From Roseomonas sp. (GTDB lineage: Bacteria; Pseudomonadota; Alphaproteobacteria; Acetobacterales; Acetobacteraceae): DNA of 64,000 bases. Below, one piece after another: positions 27,087-36,300 of the stretch. The notes beneath the pieces are model-generated. The model was not told the origin of the DNA, ran no database searches, and was given only the letters and a program-made list of their open reading frames with translations. The DNA is taken from contig JADCGF010000004.1 of assembly GCA_020249145.1 (NCBI GenBank), positions 1 to 64,000 of the forward strand, given 5' to 3'. The position numbers were made by a program, and so were the translations under genes. Numbering within the stretch: the stretch's first letter is position 1; each line of letters begins with the position of its first letter.

Positions 27087-27837
27087 TCAGGCGAGGTAGT
27101 TGCCCCCATTGATGTGATAAACCTGACCCGTGATCCAGGCGGCTTGATCAGACGCAAGATAAGCCATCAATCCCGCGATTTCTTCGGGCCGCCCCATCCG
27201 CCCCAGCGGGATTTGCTGGGCCATGACCGCAAGCTCCGCTTCGCTATTGCCGTAGCGCGGCTGCGCGGTATCCGTCAGGCCGGGCGCGATGGCGTTCACG
27301 CGAATGCCATGGGGGGCGAGTGACAGCGCCATGGACCGTGTCATGCCGATAATGCCGGCCTTGGTGGCCGTGTAATGCACCCCAAGCGGCGCCCCCCGGA
27401 CCGAGGAGGAGGAGAGGTTGATGATCACCCCCTTGATCCCCGCCGCCACCATGGCCCGTGCCGCCGCCTGGGCGCAAAAGGCGCTGCCCTTCAGGTTCAC
27501 GGCAATCACCCTGTCCCATTCCGCTTCCGTCATGTCCAGAAATTCAACGCGCGGGAAGATGCCGGCATTATTCACCAGCACATCAATGCGCCCAAACACG
27601 GCGAGGGTCTGTTCGACCAGGGCGGCGGCGGAGGCAGCGGTGCCGACATCAACCCTGGATCAGCGCCGCGCGCCGTCCGGTTGCGCGGATTTCGGCCGCC
27701 ACGGCCTCCGCCTGGGCCTGATCATCCAGCCAATTGATCGCGACATCATGGCCCGAAGCCGCCAAAGCCCGCGCGGCGGCGGCGCCGATGCCCTGCTGCG
27801 CGCCCGTCACCAGCGCCACCTTTGCTTCGCCTGACAT
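27087..27837 (-). pseudogene. SDR-family oxidoreductase interrupted by a one-base frameshift
   Basis: The N-terminal part (27649-27837) has the Rossmann motif ALVTGAQQGIGAAAAR and the C-terminal part (27087-27654) has DVLVNNAGIF, the catalytic YTATKAG and GQVYHINGG; joined they give an ordinary SDR of about 249 residues resembling 3-oxoacyl-ACP reductase. At 27645-27654 the minus strand reads GGTTGATGTC where the family would need GGTGATGTC (Gly-Asp-Val). Removing one T restores the whole frame, so the gene is either a recent pseudogene or a sequencing error. It follows no other gene on this strand and precedes the cytochrome c gene. Confidence 0.85.
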
Positions 27838-27952
27838 GGTTCAACCCCATATATCCAGAAGGGCAGGCTAGAAGGAAACGGGGGCTCTGTCTTGAGGGCT
27901 TGCCCCGGCGCCCGCCCGGTGGCACCCCTTGGCGGAAGAGGGAGGCGGCGCA

Positions 27953-28720
27953 GTGGATATTGCTGGAATGTTCTCGTTGCAGGGGCGAGTGGCGCTGGTG
28001 ACTGGTGCGTCCGGCGTTCTGGGCGCGCATTTCGCCCGCGTGCTGCATGGCGCCGGCGCATCCGTGGCGCTCGCCGCACGGCGGGAAGCGGCGACCGCCG
28101 CGCTGGCGACGGAATTGGGCGCGCGCGCGGTATCAGTGCCCTTGGATGTGACCGCGCCCGAGACCATCCCCCTTGCCTTTGCCGCCGCGGAAGCTGCCTT
28201 TGGTGCGCCTTGCGATATTCTGGTCAATAACGCCGGTATCGCCGTGACCAAGCCCGCTTTGCAACAAAGCGCTGAGGATTGGGATGCGGTGCTGGATGTC
28301 AATCTGCGCGGGTGCTTTCTGGTGGCGCAAGAGGCCGCCAAGCGCCTGGTGGCGGCGAAGGCGCCCGGCGTGGTGGTGAATATCGCTTCCGTTCTTGGGG
28401 AGCGCATCATTCCGGGCGTGGTCGGCTATACCGCCGCCAAGGCTGGGCTATTGCACATGACGCGCCATTTGGCGGTGGAATGGGCGCGGCATGGGATTCG
28501 CGTGAATGCGATTGCGCCCGGCTATATCGCCACTGATATCAATCGCGATTATTTCGCCTCCGATTCCGGGCAGGCGATGATCAAACGCATCCCGCAGCGC
28601 CGGCTTGGCGCTGCCGAGGACCTTACCGGGCCGCTATTGCTGCTCGCTTCCGCTGCCGGGGCGCATATGACCGGCGCGGTGGTGACAGTGGATGGCGGCC
28701 ATTCGATCAACCCGCTTTAG
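27953..28720 (+). CDS. SDR-family oxidoreductase (LvaD-like position)
   Basis: The 255 residues have the glycine-rich VTGASGVLG motif, NNAG in DILVNNAGIA, catalytic Ser in NIASVLGE and YxxxK in YTAAKAG, and end TVDGGHSINPL. These are classical SDR enzymes that reduce oxo groups or oxidise hydroxyls with NAD(P)H. The GTG at 27953 is preferred, with GGGAGG 7 bases upstream. It opens a plus-strand operon of acyl-CoA genes and starts about 115 bases from the divergent broken SDR. By analogy with the levulinate pathway, where the SDR LvaD reduces a 4-oxoacyl-CoA, it could carry out a similar step here. Confidence 0.9.
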   Translation: MDIAGMFSLQGRVALVTGASGVLGAHFARVLHGAGASVALAARREAATAALATELGARAVSVPLDVTAPETIPLAFAAAEAAFGAPCDILVNNAGIAVTKPALQQSAEDWDAVLDVNLRGCFLVAQEAAKRLVAAKAPGVVVNIASVLGERIIPGVVGYTAAKAGLLHMTRHLAVEWARHGIRVNAIAPGYIATDINRDYFASDSGQAMIKRIPQRRLGAAEDLTGPLLLLASAAGAHMTGAVVTVDGGHSINPL

Positions 28721-28731
28721 GTTTTGCCGCC

Positions 28732-29943
28732 ATGGAATTCACCCTGCCCCCCGAAATTGATGATATGCGCCGGCGCATTCGGCGCTTTGTGGATGAAAAG
28801 CTGATTCCTCTGGAATCCGACCGCGCAAATTTTGATGAGCATGAAAACATCGCGCCCCATGTGCTGGCGGAAATGCGCAAGGCCGCGAAGGCAGAAGGGC
28901 TTTGGGCGCTACAAATGCCAAAGCGGCTTGGCGGGCAGGAATTGCCACGCATTGGCATGGCTGCTTGTTATGAGGAAATGAACCGTTCCATCTTCGGGCC
29001 TGTGGTGTTCAATAGCGCCGCACCGGATGACGGCAATATGATGATCCTGGATCGCGTTTTGCCGGAAGCGATGAAGCCGCGCTGGTTGCAGCCGATTGTG
29101 GATGGCGATGTGCAATCCGCCTTTGCCATGACGGAACCGGATGGCTGCGGTTCCGACCCGAACCTGACCTATACCAAAGCGGAACGCGTCGGTAATGATC
29201 GCTGGCGAATCACCGGGCGCAAATGGTTCATTACCGGCGCGGGCAATGCGAAGATCTTCATCATCATCGCGCGCACATCGGATGATCCGCGCAAGGGGCT
29301 TTCTGCCTTCCTGTTCAGCGCCGATCAACCGGGGTGGAAGATTGTGCGCCGCATTCCGATCATGGGGCCGGAAGAACATGGCGGGCATTGCGAATTGGAA
29401 TTCGATGGGCTGGAAGTTCCGAATGAGCACCTTTTAATGAATGAGGGCGATGGGCTGAAGCTGACGCAAATGCGCCTGGGCGTGGCGCGGCTGACCCATT
29501 GCATGCGCTGGCTGGGATTGTCTCGGCGTGCCTTGGAAATCGCCATGGAACGCATTGCGCAGCGCGATTCCTTCGGCATGAAGCTGATTGACCGCGAAAG
29601 CGTGCAAGGCCTGGTGGGCCAGGCGGCGATGGAAATTGAAATCGGCCGGCTGCTGACCATGAAGGCGGCCTGGTTTCTGGACCAGGGAGGATTCGCGCGG
29701 AAGGAAGTTTCCATGGCGAAGATTGTGGTGGCGGATGCCTTGCAAAAATCCGTGGATACGGCGCTGCAATTGCTGGGCGCGCGCGGCTATTCCAAGGATA
29801 CGGTGATTGAATGGATGTACCGCTACGCCCGCCAGGCGCGGCTGGTGGATGGCGCATCTGAAGTGCATCGCATGGTGCTGGCCAATGTGCTGCGGGCGGA
29901 AGGTTCTGGATTCTTCGCCTGGGGTCCGCCCAAGCATGGATGA
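28732..29943 (+). CDS. Acyl-CoA dehydrogenase-family protein (ACAD10/11 or LvaC-like)
   Basis: This 403-residue flavoprotein shows the ACAD N-, middle and C-domains: 'AFAMTEPDGCGSDP' and 'ITGRKWFITGAGNAKIFI' in the middle and 'ERESVQG'-like 'DRESVQGLVGQAA' later. At the position of the usual catalytic glutamate motif (YEGTSQIQ in classic enzymes) it reads VDGASEVHR, with Asp in place of Glu, as remembered for ACAD10/11. Those proteins and LvaC remove phosphate from a 4-phosphoryl-acyl-CoA rather than simply dehydrogenate. The kinase gene overlaps its end by 8 bases, which supports that role. It starts 11 bases after the SDR. Confidence 0.9.
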   Translation: MEFTLPPEIDDMRRRIRRFVDEKLIPLESDRANFDEHENIAPHVLAEMRKAAKAEGLWALQMPKRLGGQELPRIGMAACYEEMNRSIFGPVVFNSAAPDDGNMMILDRVLPEAMKPRWLQPIVDGDVQSAFAMTEPDGCGSDPNLTYTKAERVGNDRWRITGRKWFITGAGNAKIFIIIARTSDDPRKGLSAFLFSADQPGWKIVRRIPIMGPEEHGGHCELEFDGLEVPNEHLLMNEGDGLKLTQMRLGVARLTHCMRWLGLSRRALEIAMERIAQRDSFGMKLIDRESVQGLVGQAAMEIEIGRLLTMKAAWFLDQGGFARKEVSMAKIVVADALQKSVDTALQLLGARGYSKDTVIEWMYRYARQARLVDGASEVHRMVLANVLRAEGSGFFAWGPPKHG

Positions 29944-30943
29944 GGCGCGGCGCGCAAAACTGACCGATTGGCTGCGCGGGGCAACCGGCGCGGCTGATCT
30001 GACGCTTGGCGCGTTGTCTTTGCTTTCCGGCGGCGCCATTCAGCAGAATTGGGCTTTGGATGTTGTGCTGGCGGGACGAGATGAAGCCTGGGTGCTGCGC
30101 ACAGATAATGCGGCGACCTTGGCGGTTTCTCTGCCCCGTTCCGCCGAATTCGCGCTGTTGAAGGCCGCCTTCGCTGAGGGCGTGACGGTGCCGCAACCGC
30201 TTTACGTGTGCGAGGATACCGCTGTGCTTGGCGCGCCGTTCTTCATCATGCGCCGCGTGCAGGGCATTGCCGCCGGGCATCGCGTGGTGAAAAGTGAAAC
30301 GCTGTGTGGTGGGCGTGATGCTGCGGTGGCCGCTTTGGGGCGTGAATTGGCTCGCATTCATCGCATAGTACCGCCGCGCGTGGATTTGGCCTTTCTCGGC
30401 ACGCCGCCCACCGACGCCTGCCTTGCTTTTGTTGCGGAGCAGCGTGCCGCTTTGGATCGGCAAGCGCTGCCGCGCCCGGTGCTGGAATGGGGGCTGCGGC
30501 ATCTGGAACGCACCGCGCCGGCGCCGCTACCACCCGTGCTGAACCATAATGATTTTCGCACCGGCAATCTGATGTTGGCGGATGATGGCGTGGCGGCGGT
30601 ACTGGATTGGGAATTCGCGGCCTGGGGAGACCCACATGCTGACCTTGGCTGGTTCTGCGCCAAATGCTGGCGCTTTGGCAGCGCGCATGAAGCGGGCGGT
30701 ATTGGCGCGCGCGATGCCTTCTATGCGGGCTATGCCGCAGAAGCGCGCCGCGCAGTGGATGCGGCGCGCGTGACCTGGTGGGAATTGGCCGCGCATATTC
30801 GCTGGGCGGTGATTGCGATTGACCAGGCAGAACGCCACCTCTCCGGCAAGGAACCAAGCCTGGAATTGGCGCTGACGGGCCACATCGTGCCTGAGCTTGA
30901 ATGGGAAATCCTGAATATGACGGGGGTGCCCCATGCAGCGTGA
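29936..30943 (+). CDS. Aminoglycoside phosphotransferase-fold kinase (LvaA/ACAD10-like)
   Basis: The 335-residue protein has the APH-kinase fold: catalytic loop HNDFRTGNLML at about residues 203-213 and the metal-binding DWEFAAWGDPHADLGW at about 225-240. The HxDFRxxN form resembles the kinase half of human ACAD10/11, while antibiotic kinases usually have HGDxxxxN with other neighbours. In the levulinate pathway LvaA phosphorylates the 4-hydroxyl of 4-hydroxyacyl-CoA. Its start overlaps the preceding ACAD gene (ATGGATGA) and its end overlaps the next small gene by 11 bases, so the three are made together. An antibiotic-resistance role is unlikely. Confidence 0.87.
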   Translation: MDEARRAKLTDWLRGATGAADLTLGALSLLSGGAIQQNWALDVVLAGRDEAWVLRTDNAATLAVSLPRSAEFALLKAAFAEGVTVPQPLYVCEDTAVLGAPFFIMRRVQGIAAGHRVVKSETLCGGRDAAVAALGRELARIHRIVPPRVDLAFLGTPPTDACLAFVAEQRAALDRQALPRPVLEWGLRHLERTAPAPLPPVLNHNDFRTGNLMLADDGVAAVLDWEFAAWGDPHADLGWFCAKCWRFGSAHEAGGIGARDAFYAGYAAEARRAVDAARVTWWELAAHIRWAVIAIDQAERHLSGKEPSLELALTGHIVPELEWEILNMTGVPHAA

Positions 30944-31292
30944 AGCCCCGGAAGGCCCTAATCTTTTGACAACCGCGCGTGATGCGCTGCTGACCGAAAT
31001 TCTGCCCAAGCTTTCCGGCACGGATGCCTTCACCCTGCGCATGATCGCCAATGCCATGGCGATTGCCGCGCGCGAAGCCGCACAGAATGATGCCTGGGTG
31101 GCAGAAATGCGCGCCACGATGCAGCGCCTGACGGGCGATGCCGCCGCGCCGGACCCTGCCTTCGCTGCCGCGATTCGTGCTGGCGTTTTTGATCCCGGCA
31201 GTGCGCATCATGCGGAAGCGGCGGCGCTGCTCCGCCAAGCCGCGCGGCTGCGTTGTGCCATTAGCGCGCCTCGGGTTTTGGGAAAGGGCTGA
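30933..31292 (+). CDS. Small DUF6285-type protein (LvaB-like)
   Basis: This 119-residue soluble helical protein matches what I recall as DUF6285: 'LLTTARDALLTEILPKL' at the N-terminus, 'RMIANAMAIAAREA' and a C-terminal 'EAAALLRQAARLRCAIS'. It starts inside the kinase gene. In Pseudomonas putida the small protein LvaB sits beside LvaA and is needed for its activity, so this gene likely encodes the kinase partner. That assignment rests on size, helical look and gene order. No catalytic residues can be named. Confidence 0.8.
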   Translation: MQREAPEGPNLLTTARDALLTEILPKLSGTDAFTLRMIANAMAIAAREAAQNDAWVAEMRATMQRLTGDAAAPDPAFAAAIRAGVFDPGSAHHAEAAALLRQAARLRCAISAPRVLGKG

Positions 31293-31295
31293 CAT

Positions 31296-32906
31296 ATGCA
31301 GGATGATTTGCCGAAAACCGCCGCCAATCATGTGGCCCTATCGCCGGTTTCCTTTCTGCCGCGCGCGGCGCATGTCTGGGGCAAGCGCATCGCGATTATT
31401 CATGGTGCGCGGCGCATCACCTATGCGCAGTTTCTGGAACGCAGCCGGCGCTTGGCCTCGGCGTTGCGTCAGGCCGGCATAGCGCCAGGTGATGTGGTGG
31501 CGGCGCTATTGCCGAATATTCCTGAAATGCTGGAAGCGCATAACGCCGTACCCATGGCGCATGCCGTGCTTTGCCCGATCAATACGCGGCTGGATGCGGC
31601 GACGGTGCGTTTCATTCTGGGCCATTCAGGCGCGAAGATCCTGTTGCTGGACCGCGAATTTGCCGCGTTGGTGAATGCCGCGCTGGAAGGCGCGGAGAAC
31701 CCGCCGCGTGTGATTATCATTGACGATCCCGAAGGCCCTGGCGGTGCCGCCATTGACGCGACGGGTTATGAGGATTTCATCGCTGGCGGTGATCCTGGCT
31801 TTCCGGTCGCGCCCCCCGCTGATGAATGGGCTGCGATTTCGCTTTCCTATACATCGGGTACCACAGGCGATCCCAAGGGTGTGGTGGCGCATCATCGCGG
31901 GGCTTACCTCAATGCCTGCGGCAATGCACTGTCCTTCGGCTTGATTGCGCAAAGCGTCTATCTTTGGACGCTACCGATGTTTCATTGCAATGGCTGGACT
32001 TATACCTGGGCCGTTACGCTGCAAGGCGGAACGCATGTGTGCCTCAGGCGCGTGGAACCGGCGCGGATTTTCGCGCTGATTGATGAACATGGTGTGACGC
32101 ATCTTTGCGCCGCGCCCGTGGTGTTGACCATGCTGATCCATGCACCGGAAGACCAGCGCCGGCGCTTTGCGCATCGCGTGGGGATTGCCACGGGCGGCGC
32201 GGCGCCGCCTTCGCCGGTGATCGCGGCGATGGAGAATCTGGGCTTCGACGTCACGCATCTGTATGGCCTGACGGAATGCTATGGCCCATCTCTGCTATGC
32301 GCCTGGCAGCCGGGCTTGAACGATCTGCCGCTTGCGGAAAAGGCCGCCTTCATGGCACGGCAAGGTGTGGCTTTGCCAACACTGGAAGAGGCGAGGGTGA
32401 TTGATACCGCAAGCGGCGCCCCCGTGCCGGCAGATGGCGCGACAATTGGCGAGATTGCCATTCGCGGCAATACCGTAATGAAGGGTTATCTGCGCAATCC
32501 CAAAGCCAATGAAGCGGTGTTTGTGGATGGCTGGTTCCGCACCGGCGATTTGGGCGTGCTGCACCCGGACGGCTATATCGAAGTAAAGGACCGCGCCAAG
32601 GATATTGTGATCTCCGGCGGTGAAAACATCAGCAGCCTGGAAGTGGAAGAAACGCTCTATCGCCACCCGGATGTGATGGAAGCAGCCGTGGTGGCACATC
32701 CGGATGAAAAATGGGGCGAAGTGCCGCATGCCTTCATCACCCTGAAGCCAGGTGCAGCAGAGAACCGCGATGCCATCATCGCTTTCTGCCGCGCCAATCT
32801 GGCGGGCTTCAAGCTGCCGCGCCACATCACCTTCGGCCCGCTACCCAAAACTGCGACCGGCAAAATCCAGAAATTCGAATTGCGCGCCCGGGTGCGCGGT
32901 GGCTGA
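31296..32906 (+). CDS. AMP-forming acyl-CoA synthetase
   Basis: This 536-residue ANL-superfamily enzyme activates an acid to its CoA thioester through an acyl-AMP. The phosphate loop SYTSGTTGDPKGVV is at about residue 184, the adenine-binding 'YGLTECYGPS' near 327, the hinge/core motif 'GWFRTGDLGVLHPDGYIEVKDRAKD' around 410-430 and the C-terminal Lys in PKTATGKIQKFELR. It resembles medium-chain or FadD/MenE-like ligases. Its place directly after the DUF6285 gene matches the LvaE position, so it probably primes the operon's substrate. The chain length is unknown. Confidence 0.93.
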   Translation: MQDDLPKTAANHVALSPVSFLPRAAHVWGKRIAIIHGARRITYAQFLERSRRLASALRQAGIAPGDVVAALLPNIPEMLEAHNAVPMAHAVLCPINTRLDAATVRFILGHSGAKILLLDREFAALVNAALEGAENPPRVIIIDDPEGPGGAAIDATGYEDFIAGGDPGFPVAPPADEWAAISLSYTSGTTGDPKGVVAHHRGAYLNACGNALSFGLIAQSVYLWTLPMFHCNGWTYTWAVTLQGGTHVCLRRVEPARIFALIDEHGVTHLCAAPVVLTMLIHAPEDQRRRFAHRVGIATGGAAPPSPVIAAMENLGFDVTHLYGLTECYGPSLLCAWQPGLNDLPLAEKAAFMARQGVALPTLEEARVIDTASGAPVPADGATIGEIAIRGNTVMKGYLRNPKANEAVFVDGWFRTGDLGVLHPDGYIEVKDRAKDIVISGGENISSLEVEETLYRHPDVMEAAVVAHPDEKWGEVPHAFITLKPGAAENRDAIIAFCRANLAGFKLPRHITFGPLPKTATGKIQKFELRARVRGG

Positions 32907-32912
32907 AGCAGC

Positions 32913-34136
32913 ATGACAGAACTCCCAAAACCCGGCGCGCTGACCGCCTTGCGCGTGATTGACCTGACCCGTGTGGTGGCCGGCCCGCTTTGCGCGCAAA
33001 TGCTGGGCGATTTGGGCGCTGAAATCGTCAAGCTGGAACGCCAAGGCAATGGCGATGATTTGCGCGCTTTGGGTCCACCTTTTGTGCCAGGAAGTGATGA
33101 CAGCACCTATTTCACCTCGCTCAATCGCAACAAGCGCTCACTCAGTCTGGATTTCACGCAAGCGGAAGGTGCGGCCATTCTGAAGCGCATCGTGGCGAAG
33201 GCCGATGTGCTGATCGAGAATTTCCGTACCGGTACGCTCAAGCGTTATGGCTTGGGTTATGAGGATTTGCGCGCCATCAATCCGCGCTTGGTCTATTGTT
33301 CCGTGACAGGCTTTGGTCAGGATGGCCCTTACGCGCATCGCTCAGGCTATGATTTTGTGGCGCAGGCCATGGCAGGGCTGATGGAAGTGACCGGCGAGGC
33401 GGATGGCAAGCCAGGCGGCGGCCCGCAGCGTGTTGGTGTGCCGGTGGCGGATATGTTCACGGGCTTTGCGGCCACGGTTTCCATCCTTGCCGCACTCAGG
33501 CATCGCGATCAGACCGGTGAAGGCCAGTATTGCGAAGTCTCCTTGTATGAGACAATGGTGTCACTGATGCAGGCGCCCATGACTTCATGGTTGAATGCCG
33601 GCAAACTGATGCAGCGTACCGGTAATGACGCAGTGGTGGCAGTGCCTTATGGCGTGTTTCAGGGCTCGGACGCGAAATTCGTCATTGGCGTTTTGAACGA
33701 CCGCGAATTTGTCCGGCTTTCAGCAGCGCTCGGCCATCCTGAATGGGCGGGAGATGAGCGCTTCCGCCGCGCACGAGACCGCGCCGCCAATCGCGATTTG
33801 CTGCTGGGCATGATGCATGATGTGCTGCGCCATAGGCCACGGGCCGAATGGTTGACGGTATTGGAAGAAGCGAAAATCACCTCTGGCCCCATCAATACAG
33901 CCGCCGATGTGGAGGCCGATCCGCATACCAAGGCGCGCGGGTTGATTGTGGAAGTTCCTCATCATGCGGGCGGGCAAGTGCGTGTGCCGGCTTCACCCTT
34001 GCGGCTTGCCGCGACGCCGGTAGCCTATCGCTACGGCATCCCCGCACCGGGGGAGCATACGGATGCAGTGCTGCGTGAATTTGCCGATATGACAGCAGAA
34101 GAAATCGCCGCGGCGCGTGCCGCCGGTGTATTGTAA
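32913..34136 (+). CDS. CaiB/BaiF family (class III) CoA-transferase
   Basis: The 407-residue protein has family marks: 'LRVIDLTRVVAGPLCAQMLGDLGAEIVKLE' at the N-terminus, 'DVLIENFRTGTLKRYGLGYEDL', and the catalytic Asp in SGYDFVAQAMAGLM near residue 147. These enzymes move CoA between carboxylic acids, often from succinyl- or formyl-CoA, or act as epimerases (racemases such as MCR are related). It could provide a second way to activate the substrate or recycle CoA. It lies 6 bases after the synthetase. The partner acids are unknown. Confidence 0.92.
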   Translation: MTELPKPGALTALRVIDLTRVVAGPLCAQMLGDLGAEIVKLERQGNGDDLRALGPPFVPGSDDSTYFTSLNRNKRSLSLDFTQAEGAAILKRIVAKADVLIENFRTGTLKRYGLGYEDLRAINPRLVYCSVTGFGQDGPYAHRSGYDFVAQAMAGLMEVTGEADGKPGGGPQRVGVPVADMFTGFAATVSILAALRHRDQTGEGQYCEVSLYETMVSLMQAPMTSWLNAGKLMQRTGNDAVVAVPYGVFQGSDAKFVIGVLNDREFVRLSAALGHPEWAGDERFRRARDRAANRDLLLGMMHDVLRHRPRAEWLTVLEEAKITSGPINTAADVEADPHTKARGLIVEVPHHAGGQVRVPASPLRLAATPVAYRYGIPAPGEHTDAVLREFADMTAEEIAAARAAGVL

Positions 34137-34148
34137 GGGGGCTACGCC

Positions 34149-35288
34149 ATGGCTGGGCTTCGTTTTGATTTACGCGATGCGCCGGAAGGCGCGGCTGAAC
34201 TGCGTGCGGAAGTGCGCGCATTTCTGGCCGAACATGCGCCGAATTTCACGCCGGAAATCCGCGCCCGTTCCTGGATGGGGTTTGATCGCGATTTCACCCG
34301 TGCGGTCGGCGCCAAGGGTTGGATTGGCATGTGCTGGCCGCGCGAATTTGGCGGCGCAGAACGTAGCTTTCTGGAACGCAACATCGTGCTGGAAGAAATG
34401 CTCGCCGCCGGTGCGCCGGTGGGCGCGCATTGGATTGGGGATCGGCAATCCGGCCCGCTGATTCTGCGGCTGGGTACCGAAGAACAGAAGCGCCATTTCT
34501 TGCCGCGCATCGCGAGCGGTGAATATGCGTTCTGCATTGGCCTTTCGGAACCTGATTCGGGGAGTGATCTGGCATCACTGCGCACCAAGGCGGAAAAGGT
34601 CGACGGTGGCTGGAAGCTGAATGGGCGCAAGATTTGGACCACCTTCGGGCATCTTTGTGATTGGATGATTGCGCTGGTGCGTACCTCGCCCGCACCGGAA
34701 GGTGGCGCGCGGCATATCGGGCTTTCGCAAGTACTGGTGAATTTGCGCGCGCCGGGGGTGCATATTCGCCCGATCCGTGACTTGGTGGGCGAAAAGGGTT
34801 TCAACGAAATCACCTTCGATGATGTGATGCTACCGGAAGATGCGTTGGTGGGGCTGGAAGGCGCGGGCTGGGCGCAAGCCACCAGCGAATTGGCGTTTGA
34901 GCGCAGCGGGCCGGATCGGTACCTCTCCTCGCATCCCTTGTTGGAAGCGGCGATGACAACGCTGAAGCAGGATGCGGCAGCGGCACCCGCGCTCGGCAGG
35001 CAGGTCGCGCGGCTATGGGCTTTGCGGAATATGTCCGTCGCCGTGGCCGGCATGTTGGAAGATGGGCAAGACCCGGTGCGGCAAGCGGCGCTGGTGAAGG
35101 ATTTGGGCAATGATTTTGAACAGGCGCTGCCCAATGTGGTGCGTGATCTGATCACCACCGAAGACATGCCAGAGGATATGCGCCGCATGCATGCTTATCT
35201 GACGCAAATCGTGCCGACATTTTCTCTGCGCGGCGGTACGCGGGAGATTATGCGCGGCATTATCGCACGCGAATTGGGGCTGCGCTGA
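34149..35288 (+). CDS. Acyl-CoA dehydrogenase, probable alpha subunit of a two-gene enzyme
   Basis: The 379 residues match the ACAD fold: 'GWIGMCWPREFGGA', 'YAFCIGLSEPDSGSDLASL' and 'WKLNGRKIWTTFGHLCDWMI', and near the C-terminus SLRGGTREIMRGIIA. It is followed after 1 base by a shorter ACAD-like gene, the pattern of heteromeric alpha2beta2 dehydrogenases used for bulky or cyclic acyl groups (steroid FadE26/27-type). Such enzymes form an alpha,beta-double bond with FAD, passing electrons to ETF. In this operon it would act after the kinase-elimination module or on a branch. Substrate unknown. Confidence 0.9.
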   Translation: MAGLRFDLRDAPEGAAELRAEVRAFLAEHAPNFTPEIRARSWMGFDRDFTRAVGAKGWIGMCWPREFGGAERSFLERNIVLEEMLAAGAPVGAHWIGDRQSGPLILRLGTEEQKRHFLPRIASGEYAFCIGLSEPDSGSDLASLRTKAEKVDGGWKLNGRKIWTTFGHLCDWMIALVRTSPAPEGGARHIGLSQVLVNLRAPGVHIRPIRDLVGEKGFNEITFDDVMLPEDALVGLEGAGWAQATSELAFERSGPDRYLSSHPLLEAAMTTLKQDAAAAPALGRQVARLWALRNMSVAVAGMLEDGQDPVRQAALVKDLGNDFEQALPNVVRDLITTEDMPEDMRRMHAYLTQIVPTFSLRGGTREIMRGIIARELGLR

Positions 35289-35289
35289 T

Positions 35290-36300
35290 ATGGCAAGCGA
35301 AATCGCGGCGGAGCTCGCCGAACTGGTTGATCGCGCGCTGGCGGATGCGGCGGATGTCTCCACCTTGCGCAGCCTGGAAGCGGGCAACTGGCCTGCAGCC
35401 ACCTGGGATGCGTTGGCGGCGCTTGGCTTGAATGGCGCGCTGGTGCCGGAAGCGGCGGGCGGCGTTGGCCTTGGCTTCAGTGATGTGGCGCCGCTGTTGG
35501 AGGTGCTTGGCCGCCACGCCGCGCCAGTGCCCTTGGCGGAAGGCATTTTTGCGAATGCGCTGCTTTCGGCTGCCGGCATTACACCGCCGGAAGGCGTGAT
35601 CAGCTTTGGTGCAGGCCAGGGCGCCATTGCCTGGGGGCGCCATGCCGGCCATGTTGCGCTGCTGGATGGCGCGCGCATCGCGCTGTACCCCGCTGCTGCG
35701 CTCGCTTGGGAAGGAGGCGGCAATATCGGCCATGAAGCGCGTGATCGGGCGCGTATCATCGGCAGACCGATTGCGGAAGCGGTTTTGCCCAATAGCTGGG
35801 GTGCGGAAGCGGGCTTGCTGTGTACCGCGCTGATGCGTGCCGGCCAGATTGCGGGCGCCATCCAGGCGGCGCTGGCGCTGGCGGTGGATCACGCCAATAC
35901 GCGCAAGCAATTCGGGCGCCCTATTGGGCGGTTTCAGGCGGTGCAGCAGCAGCTAGCCGTTTTCGCGGCGGAGACTTCCGCCGCTTCTGTGGCTGCCGCT
36001 GCCGCAGCACGCACGGTGGATCGCCGTGGTTTGGCAGCAGCAGCCTTTGAGATTGGTTGCGCCAAGATCACGGTGGGTGAAGCCGCAACGCGCGGTGCCG
36101 CCATAGCGCACCAGGTCTTCGCCGCCATGGGCATTACCGAAGAACATCAGCTGCATCATTTCACGCGCCGGCTTTGGTCTTGGCGCGAAGAAGGCGGCAG
36201 CGAAGCTTTTTGGGCCAAGCGCATCGGACAGGAAGCGCAAGCCCTGCCTAGCGCGCTCTGGCCCTTCATCACCGCACGCGAGGAGGAAATCACCCCATGA
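35290..36300 (+). CDS. Acyl-CoA dehydrogenase, short beta-subunit-like
   Basis: This 336-residue ACAD-like protein is shorter than the usual 380-400 residues and lacks most of the standard middle-domain motif, but keeps 'GLNGALVPEAAGGVGLGFSDVAPLL' and 'DHANTRKQFGRPIGRFQAVQ'. The missing parts fit a non-catalytic or half-site partner of the gene before it. It overlaps the next gene by 4 bases (ATGA). Pairing with the 34149-35288 gene as a heteromeric enzyme is inferred from adjacency and family knowledge. Confidence 0.85.
   Translation: MASEIAAELAELVDRALADAADVSTLRSLEAGNWPAATWDALAALGLNGALVPEAAGGVGLGFSDVAPLLEVLGRHAAPVPLAEGIFANALLSAAGITPPEGVISFGAGQGAIAWGRHAGHVALLDGARIALYPAAALAWEGGGNIGHEARDRARIIGRPIAEAVLPNSWGAEAGLLCTALMRAGQIAGAIQAALALAVDHANTRKQFGRPIGRFQAVQQQLAVFAAETSAASVAAAAAARTVDRRGLAAAAFEIGCAKITVGEAATRGAAIAHQVFAAMGITEEHQLHHFTRRLWSWREEGGSEAFWAKRIGQEAQALPSALWPFITAREEEITP

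Noticed and set aside
29936..30943. Antibiotic (aminoglycoside) resistance gene
   Set aside because: The catalytic loop and the operon fit acyl-CoA kinases of LvaA/ACAD10 type.
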